Positions 50,204 to 60,520 of a stretch of DNA of 64,000 bases are shown here, piece by piece. The stretch lies in assembly GCF_900167555.1 (NCBI RefSeq), contig NZ_FUYF01000003.1:124001-188000 (forward strand). Reading direction: 5' to 3'. A model generated the notes under the pieces. It saw only the letters and a program-made list of their open reading frames with translations, made no database searches and was not told the DNA's origin. How positions within the stretch are numbered: the stretch's first letter is position 1; each line of letters starts with the position of its first letter. The position numbers and the translations under genes are program-made. The stretch comes from Gemmiger formicilis. Its GTDB lineage: Bacteria; Bacillota; Clostridia; Oscillospirales; Ruminococcaceae.

Positions 50204-51598
50204 TCAGAAATTCGCGTACAGCGCAGTAGCGTTCGTGGCGGCCACTACGTAGCAGACGCACAGCGCAGTCAGCAGGGCAAACACAAGGAGCTTTGCCACA
50301 GTATTTTTGCTGATTTTCTCCCACAGCCAGTGCGGCAGCGCGGACGAGCAGACACAGCCCAGCACCAGCAGCACACCGTAATTGCGCAGGTAGTACACGG
50401 GCGAAATGCCTCCCTGGGGCACAAACAGCTTTTGCAGCAGCAGACCCAGCGGCGCGCCGGGCTGGTTGGCCGTAAAGATGCCCCAGCCCAGCACCACAAA
50501 GAACAGCGTATAGATATGCGGCCAGACCTTGCCCTTTTTGAGATATTTCAGCAGGAAGGTTTTTTCAATCGTGAGCAGCACAAAGTAGTAAAGGCCCCAT
50601 GCAATAAAGTTCCAGCTGGCCCCGTGCCAGATGCCGGTAGCAGCCCAGACCAGGAACATATTGAGCAGCTGGCGCGCCTGGCCCTTGCGGTTGCCGCCCA
50701 GGGGAATGTAGATGTAATCCCGGAACCAGCCCGACAGCGTAATATGCCAGCGCCGCCAGAACTCGGTGATGCTGCCCGAGATATACGGCAGGTTGAAGTT
50801 GGCCGGACAGTCAAAGCCGAGCAGTGCGGCCAGGCCGTTGCTCATCTCGCTGTAGCCCGCAAAATCAAAGTAGAGCTGTAAACTGTAGGCGATGATGCCC
50901 AGCCACGCCAGCGGGGTCGAGACATTCGCCAGCCCAACGCCGCCCGCGCCGATGATGTCGGTCCAGAGTGCGCCGATGGAGTCCGCCAGAATGACCTTCT
51001 TCGCAAGGCCGAACACAAACAGCTCTGCGCCGTGCTCGGCCCTTGCCGGCGTGCAGCGGTTCGCGCCGTCATGCAGCTGGTCGGCCATCTCGCGGTATTT
51101 GACGATAGGCCCGACGATCAGCTGCGGGAAGAAAAGCACATACACGGCAAACGTGATGAAGTTTTTTTCCGGCGCGATTTTGCCGGTGCAGACGTCGACC
51201 TCATAGCTGATGATCTTGAAAATGTAGTAGCTGATGCCCAGCGGCAGCACCGTGCCGATGTTCAGCGCCGCCAGCCCCAGATGCGCGACCTGGTTGACCG
51301 TGTCGATCAGGAAGTTGGCATACTTGAAGTACACCAGCACGCCCAAATTGACGAGCACCGCTGCCAGCGGCAGCAGACCGCGCAGTTTGGACTTTGCCCG
51401 CGCTGTCAGCAGTGCCCACAGGTAGTTAAAAGCGATCAGCACGGCGATCAGCGGCAGGAACGCAACACCGGTCCAGCAGTAGAAGATGAGGCTTTCTGCC
51501 AGCAGCACTGCATTTTTGGCGCGGCCCGGCACCAGATAATACAGCAGCAGGGAAAGCGGCAGGAAGCAGAACAGGAACACCACACTGTTAAAAACCAT
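50204..51598 (-). CDS. MBOAT-family O-acyltransferase (second copy, AlgI-like)
   Basis: A 464-residue polytopic protein with about eleven hydrophobic segments. MBOAT motifs are clear: FWRRWHITLSGWFRDY and the catalytic histidine in ATGIWHGASWNF. N-terminus VFNSVVFLFCFLPLSL is typical of the AlgI group, which acetylates surface polysaccharides. No adenylating enzyme or carrier lies nearby, so unlike the copy at 4.6 kb it probably uses acetyl-CoA or another soluble donor. AAAGGGAG precedes the ATG. Confidence 0.9.
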   Translation of the reverse strand: MVFNSVVFLFCFLPLSLLLYYLVPGRAKNAVLLAESLIFYCWTGVAFLPLIAVLIAFNYLWALLTARAKSKLRGLLPLAAVLVNLGVLVYFKYANFLIDTVNQVAHLGLAALNIGTVLPLGISYYIFKIISYEVDVCTGKIAPEKNFITFAVYVLFFPQLIVGPIVKYREMADQLHDGANRCTPARAEHGAELFVFGLAKKVILADSIGALWTDIIGAGGVGLANVSTPLAWLGIIAYSLQLYFDFAGYSEMSNGLAALLGFDCPANFNLPYISGSITEFWRRWHITLSGWFRDYIYIPLGGNRKGQARQLLNMFLVWAATGIWHGASWNFIAWGLYYFVLLTIEKTFLLKYLKKGKVWPHIYTLFFVVLGWGIFTANQPGAPLGLLLQKLFVPQGGISPVYYLRNYGVLLVLGCVCSSALPHWLWEKISKNTVAKLLVFALLTALCVCYVVAATNATALYANF

Positions 51599-51636
51599 GG
51601 CGGACTCCCTTTCTTTTGGTGAATTTCATCGTTAGC

Positions 51637-51666
51637 AAAAAAGGCCGTTGCCGAACGGCAGCGGCC
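51637..51666 (-). terminator. Terminator between DUF4358 and MBOAT genes
   Basis: On the minus strand GGCCGCTGCC / GGCAACGGCC (with one mismatch pair) then TTTTTT; separates the lipoprotein gene from MBOAT. Confidence 0.75.
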
Positions 51667-51685
51667 TGCAGGGTACAGGGATCAA

Positions 51686-52279
51686 TCAGAAGTTCAGCGC
51701 AGTCTCCAGCGCGGTATCGATGGGGGCGTAGTCGGGGTTGGCGATACCGGCAATGACGATGGCAACATAGTTGCCGTTGGTCACAATGCGGGCATCCTTG
51801 GCCAGTGCGACCTTGTCGGCAAACTCGGCGTACAGGTCATTGGCGGACAGGCTCTCCTTGTAGGCTTCCAGCTCTGCCTTGACGGCATCGACCTTGCCGT
51901 CCTTGGCCTGGGCAACAAAGACGAGACCGCAGTCCGCCTGGTCGTTCGTGACATCGCCCTTGTAGCCGACAAGGTTGTCCATCGTCAGCATCAGCTCATT
52001 CTCCACGGAGAAGTCATCCAGCGCACGAGGGTTGGCGATGGGGTTCACAGCCTCGATGGCGGCAACAGCGGCATCAAGGTTTGCGGTGTTGGCTTCATCG
52101 CTCACGGCGATGTCGGTCTCGCCGTCCGCGCCGCCGATGATGGTTTCTGCAGAGGAGGCTGCCTCGGAAGATGCGGCAGCGGAAGTGCTCTCGCTTGCGG
52201 CGGGGGCAGAGTCTGCGGAGGAGCCGCAGGCGGCCAGCAGCATGGCGCAGCACAGAATAACGGGGATCAGTTTTTTCAT
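51686..52279 (-). CDS. DUF4358 lipoprotein
   Basis: A 197-residue lipoprotein: signal peptide with lipobox LLAACG (Cys18), then a Ser/Ala/Glu-rich linker (about 20-60), then the DUF4358 domain (about 75-197). DUF4358 lipoproteins commonly neighbour MBOAT/DHHW genes in Clostridia and may help them at the surface; function unproven. AAAAGGAGAACC precedes the ATG. Confidence 0.82.
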   Translation of the reverse strand: MKKLIPVILCCAMLLAACGSSADSAPAASESTSAAASSEAASSAETIIGGADGETDIAVSDEANTANLDAAVAAIEAVNPIANPRALDDFSVENELMLTMDNLVGYKGDVTNDQADCGLVFVAQAKDGKVDAVKAELEAYKESLSANDLYAEFADKVALAKDARIVTNGNYVAIVIAGIANPDYAPIDTALETALNF

Positions 52280-52325
52280 AGGTCAGGTTCTCCTTTTATT
52301 ATAACACTGTGGTTATTTCCTTCAC

Positions 52326-52349
52326 GTATGGGCATAGCTTGCCCTATAC
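52326..52349. repeat. Inverted repeat at the 5' end of the DUF4358 transcript
   Basis: GTATGGGCA and TGCCCTATAC arms (one bulge) around TAGCT. Could be an operator or a 5' stem-loop protecting the mRNA. Confidence 0.5.
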
Positions 52350-52356
52350 TTTTATA

Positions 52357-52385
52357 AGGATACACTATTTTCCTGTTTTTTTCAA
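52357..52385 (-). promoter_or_regulatory. Promoter of the DUF4358 gene
   Basis: Minus strand: TTGAAA (52380-52385), 17-bp spacer, TATCCT (52357-52362). The transcript would start near 52350, at the edge of an inverted repeat (52326-52349). Confidence 0.55.
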
Positions 52386-52443
52386 GGCGTTTCTGGCAAA
52401 ACCTGCCGCGATACCGGCACAGAATATGTAAATTTTTTATGCC

Positions 52444-52472
52444 TTGACAATCCCTCCGCGGCAGGGTATAGT
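52444..52472 (+). promoter_or_regulatory. Promoter of the Gx transporter gene
   Basis: TTGACA (52444-52449), 17-bp spacer, TATAGT (52467-52472). Confidence 0.75.
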
Positions 52473-52505
52473 CAAAGAAAATTGTAATTTGTGGGGGGTA
52501 TGCCT

Positions 52506-53036
52506 GTGCGCAGTCAAAAAGCCCGGGAGACAGCCTGGACCGGGATGCTGTTTGCCTTAGCCATCGCGCTGTCCTATCTGGAATCGCTCGTGTCGCCGCT
52601 GCTGGGGCTGATGCCGGCTATTAAATTAGGACTGTCCAACATCGTCGTCATGTACGCGCTGCTGTTTCTGCGCACCCGCACGGCGCTGCTGCTGGTTGTG
52701 TTAAAGGCTCTGTTCGCCTTTCTGACCCGCGGGGCCACCGCCGGGTTTCTGTCGCTGTGCGGCGGGGCGCTGTCTCTGGCCGTCATGCTTGTGCTGCTGC
52801 AGCTGCCGGTCAGCGGGTATATCTTCTGTGCCGGTTCGGCGCTGGCTCACAACCTGGGGCAGTTGGCCGGGGCCGCCGTGCTGCTTTCCAGTGCGATGGC
52901 ACTGGGCTACGCGCCGGTGCTGCTGGCGGCAGGGCTGATCGTGGGCGGCATCAGCTGCACTTTGTCCCGGGCGCTGTTTGCTGCACTGCCGAAGCAGGCC
53001 TGGCGGCAGCGCCGGGGGAGTCCGTTTCAAAAATAA
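52506..53036 (+). CDS. Gx transporter family protein (Hpre_diP_synt_I)
   Basis: A 176-residue integral membrane protein with about five hydrophobic segments. ALSYLESLVSPLLGLMPAIKLGLSNIVVMYAL is characteristic of the family formerly called heptaprenyl diphosphate synthase component I, now regarded as a small transporter family often paired with NusG domain II or ApbE-type genes. Substrate unknown. GTG 52506 has GGGGGG 7 bases upstream; GTG 52491 and ATG 52500 are also in frame. Confidence 0.8.
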   Translation: MRSQKARETAWTGMLFALAIALSYLESLVSPLLGLMPAIKLGLSNIVVMYALLFLRTRTALLLVVLKALFAFLTRGATAGFLSLCGGALSLAVMLVLLQLPVSGYIFCAGSALAHNLGQLAGAAVLLSSAMALGYAPVLLAAGLIVGGISCTLSRALFAALPKQAWRQRRGSPFQK

Positions 53037-53066
53037 GAATCTTTCTTAAAATTTTTATTTTGCCTA

Positions 53067-53095
53067 TTGACATTTATGCGTACATGCCGTATAAT
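53067..53095 (+). promoter_or_regulatory. Consensus promoter of the rubrerythrin gene
   Basis: TTGACA (53067-53072), 17-bp spacer, TATAAT (53090-53095): full consensus, predicting strong expression. Confidence 0.85.
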
Positions 53096-53156
53096 AAAGC
53101 CATCGACACAGGAATGTGTCCTAGGAGCAATTACAAAATAACAGGAGGCAATTCTT

Positions 53157-53693
53157 ATGACTAAGTATGTTTGCACCGTTTGTGGTTATATCGCAGAGGG
53201 TTCCATCCCCGAGTTCTGCCCGGTCTGCAAGGCCCCGGCATCCAAGTTCATTGAGAAGAAGGACAACACCTACGTCACCGAGCATGTCGTCGGCATCGCC
53301 AAGGACGTTCCCGAGGAGATCAAGCAGGGTCTGCGCGAGAACTTCAACGGCGAGTGCAGCGAGGTCGGCATGTATCTGGCCATGAGCCGCGTCGCTGACC
53401 GCGAGGGCTATCCCGAGATCGCCGAGGCCTGGAAGCGCTACGCCTTTGAGGAGGCCGAGCATGCCTCCAAGTTTGCCGAGCTGCTGGGCGAGGTCTTGAC
53501 CGACAGCACCAAGAAGAACCTGCAGATGCGCGTTGACGCCGAGTGCGGTGCCTGCGCCGGCAAGATGGATCTGGCCAAGAAGGCCAAGGAGCTGAACCTC
53601 GACGCCATCCACGACACCGTCCATGAGATGGCGAAGGACGAGGCTCGCCATGGCCGCGGTATGCAGGGCCTGCTGGACCGCTACTTCAAATAA
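53157..53693 (+). CDS. Reverse rubrerythrin (N-terminal rubredoxin domain)
   Basis: A 178-residue peroxide/oxygen-scavenging protein. The rubredoxin-type FeS4 site is at the N-terminus (CTVCGY and CPVCKAP), followed by a ferritin-like diiron domain with [22 protein letters not shown] and KDEARHG metal ligands. This domain order (reverse rubrerythrin) is typical of Clostridia, where it reduces H2O2 and O2 with NADH. CAGGAGG precedes the ATG. Confidence 0.92.
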   Translation: MTKYVCTVCGYIAEGSIPEFCPVCKAPASKFIEKKDNTYVTEHVVGIAKDVPEEIKQGLRENFNGECSEVGMYLAMSRVADREGYPEIAEAWKRYAFEEAEHASKFAELLGEVLTDSTKKNLQMRVDAECGACAGKMDLAKKAKELNLDAIHDTVHEMAKDEARHGRGMQGLLDRYFK

Positions 53694-53713
53694 TCACTGA
53701 CCAAGTCGCCCGA

Positions 53714-53746
53714 CGCCCCGGAGCCTGAACGCTCCGGGGCGTTTTT
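53714..53746 (+). terminator. Terminator after the rubrerythrin gene
   Basis: Perfect 11-bp stem CGCCCCGGAGC / GCTCCGGGGCG followed by TTTTT. Confidence 0.9.
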
Positions 53747-53771
53747 GCATAGGATACGCAGGGGTGGTACT

Positions 53772-54407
53772 ATGCGGCGGTGCAGTGCAAAAGACAGGCG
53801 GCAAGCCCGGCGGAGCGGTTTCTGCCTGTTGGCCGTTCTTGTACTGACTGCGGGGGTGCTGTCCCTGAACCGCTACGTCAACACCGTCGTCAAGCCGACG
53901 CTGCACGAACTGGCCGAATACGAGGCCCGCTCTGCCGCCGTGCAGGCCATGAACCGCGCCGTTGCTGCGGAGCTGACGCGCTCCCCGGCGCTGTGTGACG
54001 CGCTTTTTACACAGGGCTCCGGGCTTGTCAGTTTGGACGCCGCAGCCGCCGGGGCCGCGCAGACCCAATTTGTCAGCGCCGTGCAGACCGAGATGGACGC
54101 TCTGCCGGAGATCTGCTATGCCGTCCCGTTCGGCAGTCTGACGAACAATTCACTGCTGAGCGGCCTTGGCCCCGGCTGGCTGCTGTCGATTCGGCCCAAG
54201 GGGTATGTGCAGGGGGAGATACGCGAGACAACACAGTCGCTTTCCATCAATACCACACGGTACAGCGCTGTCTTGCAGCTGTCCGTCACCGTCAACATGA
54301 TTTTGGACGGCAGCACGGCCACGCTGACTGTTGCGGCGGACTATCCGCTGGCAAGCCTGCTCGTCTGCGGCGATATTCCGAACGCCTATGCCTCCGATTT
54401 GGATTGA
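53772..54407 (+). CDS. yunB: Sporulation protein YunB
   Basis: A 211-residue protein with an N-terminal membrane helix (about 16-34) and an extracytoplasmic domain. VNTVVKPTLHELAEYEARSAA and PFGSLTNNSLLSGLGPG match YunB, a mother-cell sporulation protein of unclear function. ATG 53772 behind GGGGTGG is preferred to the in-frame TTG 53745. Confidence 0.88.
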   Translation: MRRCSAKDRRQARRSGFCLLAVLVLTAGVLSLNRYVNTVVKPTLHELAEYEARSAAVQAMNRAVAAELTRSPALCDALFTQGSGLVSLDAAAAGAAQTQFVSAVQTEMDALPEICYAVPFGSLTNNSLLSGLGPGWLLSIRPKGYVQGEIRETTQSLSINTTRYSAVLQLSVTVNMILDGSTATLTVAADYPLASLLVCGDIPNAYASDLD

Positions 54408-54433
54408 ATTTGCCCCCGCAGATGTGGTATACT
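54404..54433 (+). promoter_or_regulatory. Promoter of ligA
   Basis: TTGAAT (54404-54409), 18-bp spacer, TATACT (54428-54433). The -35 box overlaps the yunB stop codon. Confidence 0.65.
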
Positions 54434-54440
54434 AAGCTGA

Positions 54441-56456
<2,016 letters not shown>

Positions 56457-56477
56457 AACAGCACACACCTTTCCACA

Positions 56478-56508
56478 GGGCATCCCACCACGGGATGTCC
56501 TCTTTTTT
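56478..56508 (+). terminator. Terminator after ligA
   Basis: GGGCATCCC / GGGATGTCC stem, then TC and TTTTTT. Confidence 0.8.
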
Positions 56509-56530
56509 GTTCTACCCCGCGCCGCACCCT

Positions 56531-56538
56531 CATACACT
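56531..56538 (+). promoter_or_regulatory. Sigma-E-like -10 box upstream of spoIIIA
   Basis: CATACACT matches the sigma-E -10 consensus and lies 22 bp before spoIIIAA, an operon known to be sigma-E dependent. A clear -35 element was not seen, so this is tentative. The box overlaps a small dyad ACACT-GGC-AGTGT. Confidence 0.45.
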
Positions 56539-56560
56539 GGCAGTGTGAGGTGAAGAAACG

Positions 56561-57448
56561 ATGGACGAGTACTACCGCATCCTGGAAAGCCTGCCGCCCG
56601 CACTGCGCACACCGCTGGCCAAGCTGGATGCCCACTATGCGCCGCACATTCAGGAGATCCGTCTGCGGCTGGGCCAGCCCGTACAGTTCACGATTCGCGG
56701 CAGACTGTGCCCCGCGGCCAAATTTCTGCCCGGAACGGGTCTGCCCGCCGCGCTGGAGACCGACACCCTGCGGGACTGCTTTCTGCAGCTCTGCCGCCGC
56801 TCGGTCTACGCCTATGAGGACGAGCTGAAGCAGGGGTATTTCACCGTGCAGGGCGGCTGTCGCATCGGGGTAGCGGGCTGCCGCGGGCCGGGCGGCTTTT
56901 CCGCCGTAACGTCGCTCAATCTGCGCATTGCACGCTGGCTGACCTGTCCGCTGCCGCCCGAGCTGGAAGCACTGACCGTTGCCCCCACCGGCGGGCTGCT
57001 GCTGGCCGGCCCGCCGGGCAGCGGCAAGACCACCCTGCTGCGCTCTCTTGTGCAAAAGCTCTGCGAGGGGGACGCACTTGTCAGCGTCATTGATGAGCGC
57101 GGCGAGCTGATGGCCTGTGAGGCAGGCAGCCTGCCCCGCGCAGCGCAGATTCGGTGCGATGTCTACGCCCGCTGCACCAAGGCCGAGGGTATTGCCATGG
57201 CGCTGCGCTGCATGAACCCACAGGTCATCGTCTGTGATGAGCTGGGCACGCCCGGCGACGCCGAGGCCGTTGCACAGGGGGTCGCCTCCGGCGTTGTATT
57301 CTTTGCCACGGTACACTGTGACGACCCGGCGGGACTGCGCAAAAAGCCGGCGCTGGCCGCGCTGCTGGATACCGGTGCTTTTGCAAAGGCCGTGTTCCTG
57401 TCCGGACGCTCCCGTCCCGGTGCGGTGGCGCAGTGGGTAACGCTGTGA
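56561..57448 (+). CDS. spoIIIAA: Stage III sporulation protein AA (channel ATPase)
   Basis: A 295-residue secretion-type ATPase, predicted to power the SpoIIIA-SpoIIQ channel joining mother cell and forespore. Walker A GPPGSGKTT and the VIDERGEL segment (Walker B-like) are visible, with an N-terminal domain containing EIRLRLGQPV. First of eight genes spoIIIAA-AH, all present and in the usual order. Confidence 0.95.
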   Translation: MDEYYRILESLPPALRTPLAKLDAHYAPHIQEIRLRLGQPVQFTIRGRLCPAAKFLPGTGLPAALETDTLRDCFLQLCRRSVYAYEDELKQGYFTVQGGCRIGVAGCRGPGGFSAVTSLNLRIARWLTCPLPPELEALTVAPTGGLLLAGPPGSGKTTLLRSLVQKLCEGDALVSVIDERGELMACEAGSLPRAAQIRCDVYARCTKAEGIAMALRCMNPQVIVCDELGTPGDAEAVAQGVASGVVFFATVHCDDPAGLRKKPALAALLDTGAFAKAVFLSGRSRPGAVAQWVTL

Positions 57449-57918
57449 CGCTGCTTTTGCGGCTGCTCGGCACGCTGCTTTTGCTTTTGGCCGGGATGGG
57501 CGGCGGCTTTGCCGCCGCTGCCCGCGCCGAGAACAGCCGCCGCCAGCTGCACAGCTTTGCCCGCCTGCTTACATACCTGGCCGAGCTGCTGGACGCACAA
57601 GCGCTCACCGGACCGGAACTATTACGCCGCGCGGCGCAGGACCCGGCGTTTGCCGTTTTTTGTCCCGCACCGGGGGAGAGCCTGTCCGCGCTGACACCGC
57701 CTGCCTGTATGCCGGACGCACTGCGGCAGGAGGTGCAGTCGAGCCTTTCCGCCGCCGAGGAGGCTCCGCGCCTGACAGCCTGTGCCACGCTGCACCGCCT
57801 GGCTTCGCGCTGTGAGGCGCAGTCTGCGGAGGCTGCGGAGCACTGCCGCACGGCCCGGAGGCTATGGCCGCGGCTGGGGGGCTACCTCGGCGCACTGGCC
57901 GCCATTTTGCTGTGGTAA
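57445..57918 (+). CDS. spoIIIAB: Stage III sporulation protein AB
   Basis: A 157-residue protein with hydrophobic segments at both ends and a helical middle, resembling type II secretion F proteins. GTG 57445 gives a 4-bp overlap with spoIIIAA and the usual hydrophobic N-terminus; GTG 57433 is in frame too. Confidence 0.88.
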   Translation: MTLLLRLLGTLLLLLAGMGGGFAAAARAENSRRQLHSFARLLTYLAELLDAQALTGPELLRRAAQDPAFAVFCPAPGESLSALTPPACMPDALRQEVQSSLSAAEEAPRLTACATLHRLASRCEAQSAEAAEHCRTARRLWPRLGGYLGALAAILLW

Positions 57919-57930
57919 GGAGTGGCCCCT

Positions 57931-58125
57931 ATGGACATCGACCTTGTTTTTAAAATTGCCGCCACCGGCATCATCGTGGCCGTTCTGAATCAGCTGCTCA
58001 TCCGCTCCGGGCGGGAAGATCAGGCCATGATGACCACGCTGGCGGGGCTGATCGTCGTGCTGTCGATGCTGGTACGGCAGATCAGTGACCTGTTTGTGCT
58101 GATCAAAGCCTTGTTTGAGCTATGA
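57931..58125 (+). CDS. spoIIIAC: Stage III sporulation protein AC
   Basis: A 64-residue protein with two membrane helices, beginning MDIDLVFKIAATGII and containing the SGREDQAMM loop typical of SpoIIIAC. AAGGAG (57917-57922) is 8 bases before ATG 57931. Confidence 0.92.
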   Translation: MDIDLVFKIAATGIIVAVLNQLLIRSGREDQAMMTTLAGLIVVLSMLVRQISDLFVLIKALFEL

Positions 58126-58128
58126 GCT

Positions 58129-58512
58129 ATGATGCTGTTGTGCAAGCTGGCCGCCGCAGTGCTTGTGGCGGCTGTGTTGACCCTGCTCCTGAAAAAGGAC
58201 CAGCCCGCGTTCGCGTTCCTCGTCTCGGTCTGCACCGCCGCGGGGCTGCTGGCCATCGTTGTGCGGCAGGTCCAGCCTCTGCTCGACTGGCTGCGCACGC
58301 TGGACGGGTATTTTCAGGGGCAGAGCCCGGCAGTGCTTTTGCAGGTGCTGGGCATTGCGCTGGTGGCGCAGCTTGCCGCCGATACCTGCAAGGAGGCCGG
58401 GCTTTCCGCGGCGGCTACCGCCATCGAGCTCTGCGGCAGGGTGCTGGCGCTGTTGCAGGCGCTGCCGCTGCTGCAATCGCTGCTCGGCTCGTTTGCGGCC
58501 TATTTGCAGTAG
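58129..58512 (+). CDS. spoIIIAD: Stage III sporulation protein AD
   Basis: A 127-residue membrane protein with about three to four hydrophobic segments, similar in pattern to SpoIIIAC plus an extra C-terminal part (LVAQLAADTCKEAGLSAAA). Consecutive ATG codons at 58129 and 58132 give two possible starts. Confidence 0.9.
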   Translation: MMLLCKLAAAVLVAAVLTLLLKKDQPAFAFLVSVCTAAGLLAIVVRQVQPLLDWLRTLDGYFQGQSPAVLLQVLGIALVAQLAADTCKEAGLSAAATAIELCGRVLALLQALPLLQSLLGSFAAYLQ

Positions 58513-59552
58513 TGCTTTTGCTGGCCGTACCGCCGCCTGTGTTTGCGGACGAGCTGTCCGGCGAATTGCCCAAAAGCACTCGGGACATCTTGGACGAAGG
58601 CGGCACTGACCTATCCGACGCCGCCCGCTGGCGCTTTTCCGATTTATGTGACACCGTCGGTGCCTGGGCCGCCGAGGGTTTGCATCCCGCACTGCACCTT
58701 GCGGCGCAGTCCGCCGGGTATCTGCTGCTGGCGGGGCTGCTGGGCCTGCTGGCCGGGGACCCGTACCGCGCCTATGTGGAGATCCTCGCGGTACTCGGCT
58801 TTGGCACGCTGAGCCTTTCCGCTGCCATGCAGCTGACCGAACTTGTCGCCGCGACGGCGCAGGACTGCCGCACCTATCTGACTGCCTTTGTGCCGGTGTT
58901 CAGCGGCCTGGCCGCCGCGGGCGGGCAGACGTCGGGGGCACTTGTCTACAGCGGCATGTTTTTTGCCATGTCCGGGTTTCTTTCAGCCGTCATCCAAAAG
59001 CTGCTTCTGCCTGTCATGCAGCTGTATTTCTGCTTTGCGGTCTCGGCCTGCCTGTGGGACAACCCCGGCATGGGGGATGCCGCCGCGCTGTTTTCCCGCT
59101 GCCTGCATTGGCTGCTCAAGGGCTGCGGGGCGCTGTTCAGTCTCGTGCTGGGGCTGCAAAGCGCACTGGCGGCCACGGTGGACAGTGCGGCCCTGCGGAC
59201 CGGCAAGGGGGTCTTGCAGGGTGTCATTCCCGTTGTCGGGGACGCCGCAGCCGCAGCGCTGACGGGCGCTGCCGCCGCCGTACAGCTGCTGAAGGGTTCT
59301 CTGGCCCTGGCGGCGCTACTGGCACTGGCCGCGCTGTTTGCCCCGGTACTGCTCCAGTGCCTTGCCTGCGCGCTGGCCTTTGCCGCCGCGGGCATTCTGG
59401 CCGGGGCCACCGGTCAAAGGCAGTGCGCACAGCTCTGCCGCCTTTACTTTGAGGGGGCACGGCTCTGCGGGTCCATGCTGGTGCTGTATTTCTTCATGAT
59501 CTTTCTGTCCACGGCGCTGTTGCTGCTGGCGGGGAACGGGGGCTTGGGATGA
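58512..59552 (+). CDS. spoIIIAE: Stage III sporulation protein AE
   Basis: A 346-residue polytopic protein, predicted signal-like N-terminus (PPPVFADEL) followed by a short soluble part and about seven to eight membrane helices; FAMSGFLSAVIQKLLLPVM and the C-terminal FEGARL segment fit SpoIIIAE. The only workable start is GTG 58512, sharing a base with the spoIIIAD stop; the open frame upstream lies inside AD. The N-terminus is shorter than in Bacillus. Confidence 0.88.
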   Translation: MLLLAVPPPVFADELSGELPKSTRDILDEGGTDLSDAARWRFSDLCDTVGAWAAEGLHPALHLAAQSAGYLLLAGLLGLLAGDPYRAYVEILAVLGFGTLSLSAAMQLTELVAATAQDCRTYLTAFVPVFSGLAAAGGQTSGALVYSGMFFAMSGFLSAVIQKLLLPVMQLYFCFAVSACLWDNPGMGDAAALFSRCLHWLLKGCGALFSLVLGLQSALAATVDSAALRTGKGVLQGVIPVVGDAAAAALTGAAAAVQLLKGSLALAALLALAALFAPVLLQCLACALAFAAAGILAGATGQRQCAQLCRLYFEGARLCGSMLVLYFFMIFLSTALLLLAGNGGLG

Positions 59553-59980
59553 CTTCACTGCGTCACATAGCGCTGGGATGCTGCGTGCTGTCCGCGCTGG
59601 CGGGCATACTGCGGCTTTTCTGGCCGGAGAACGGCTTCAAATCCGTCATAAATGCCGTGCTGGTGCTGTATATTTTAACAGTGGGCGTGCAGCTGGTGCA
59701 CGGTCTTGACTGGGACGGCCTTGTGCGGGAGCTGCGCAGCCTGCCCGATGGGCAGGACACCGCCGACTACTCCGATTACAGCCGGGAGCTTGCGCTGGCC
59801 GCCTCGGTGGATGCCGTGCGCGAGGTTTTGCGGAACGCCGGAATCAACGCTGCGGTCAGCTGGCAGAATGGCGTATGTGTCATCACGCCCGTGGACCCGC
59901 GCGACAAGCCCGCCATTGAGGCCCTGCTCGCCGTCAATGCGGGGGAGCTGCCCTGGCGCTTTGCGGAGGCTGCCCCATGA
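59549..59980 (+). CDS. spoIIIAF: Stage III sporulation protein AF
   Basis: A 143-residue protein with two N-terminal membrane helices and a small ring-building-motif-like soluble domain at the C-terminus. Overlaps neighbours by 4 bp on both sides, consistent with coupled translation of the complex. Confidence 0.88.
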   Translation: MTSLRHIALGCCVLSALAGILRLFWPENGFKSVINAVLVLYILTVGVQLVHGLDWDGLVRELRSLPDGQDTADYSDYSRELALAASVDAVREVLRNAGINAAVSWQNGVCVITPVDPRDKPAIEALLAVNAGELPWRFAEAAP

Positions 59981-60507
59981 CCGCCCGGGAGCGTCTGGCT
60001 CCGCTGACCGCCCGGCTGTGCGCAGCGCTGGCAGATGAAAAGCAGCGGGTAAATCTGCTGGTCTGCATGGGGCTGGCCGGGCTGTTGCTGCTGGCGGTCT
60101 CGTCCTGGCTGCCCGCGGACAGCAGCACGCAGAGCGCCGCGCCAGCCGCCATGACCGACAGCACCGCCGACTATGCCGCAGAGCTGGAGACCCGCCTGAC
60201 CGCACTGATTTCCCGTGTGGAGGGTGCGGGCAAGACTGCCGTCATGGTCACGCTGGAATCCGACAGCGAGAGCATCTATGCTACCGACACCGACAGCGAC
60301 GGCAGCTCCACCCATGTACTTTTGGGCAGCGGCGGGGCGGACGGCCTTGTGGAGACCGTCGAGACGCCCCGCGTGCTCGGCGTCGCCGTTGTCTGCGAGG
60401 GCGGCGGCAGTGCTGCCGTGCAGAGCCGCGTCACCGCCCTGGTGCAGGCACTGACCGGCATCGGCACCAATCATATCACCGTTGCAAAAATGGCATCGGC
60501 CAACTAG
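59977..60507 (+). CDS. spoIIIAG: Stage III sporulation protein AG
   Basis: A 176-residue protein with one membrane helix (about 27-44) and an external ring-building domain; LISRVEGAGKTAVMVTLES and RVLGVAVVCEGGGSAAVQ are typical. In B. subtilis SpoIIIAG forms a large ring in the intermembrane channel. Confidence 0.92.
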   Translation: MTARERLAPLTARLCAALADEKQRVNLLVCMGLAGLLLLAVSSWLPADSSTQSAAPAAMTDSTADYAAELETRLTALISRVEGAGKTAVMVTLESDSESIYATDTDSDGSSTHVLLGSGGADGLVETVETPRVLGVAVVCEGGGSAAVQSRVTALVQALTGIGTNHITVAKMASAN

Positions 60508-60520
60508 AGGGAGGAACACC

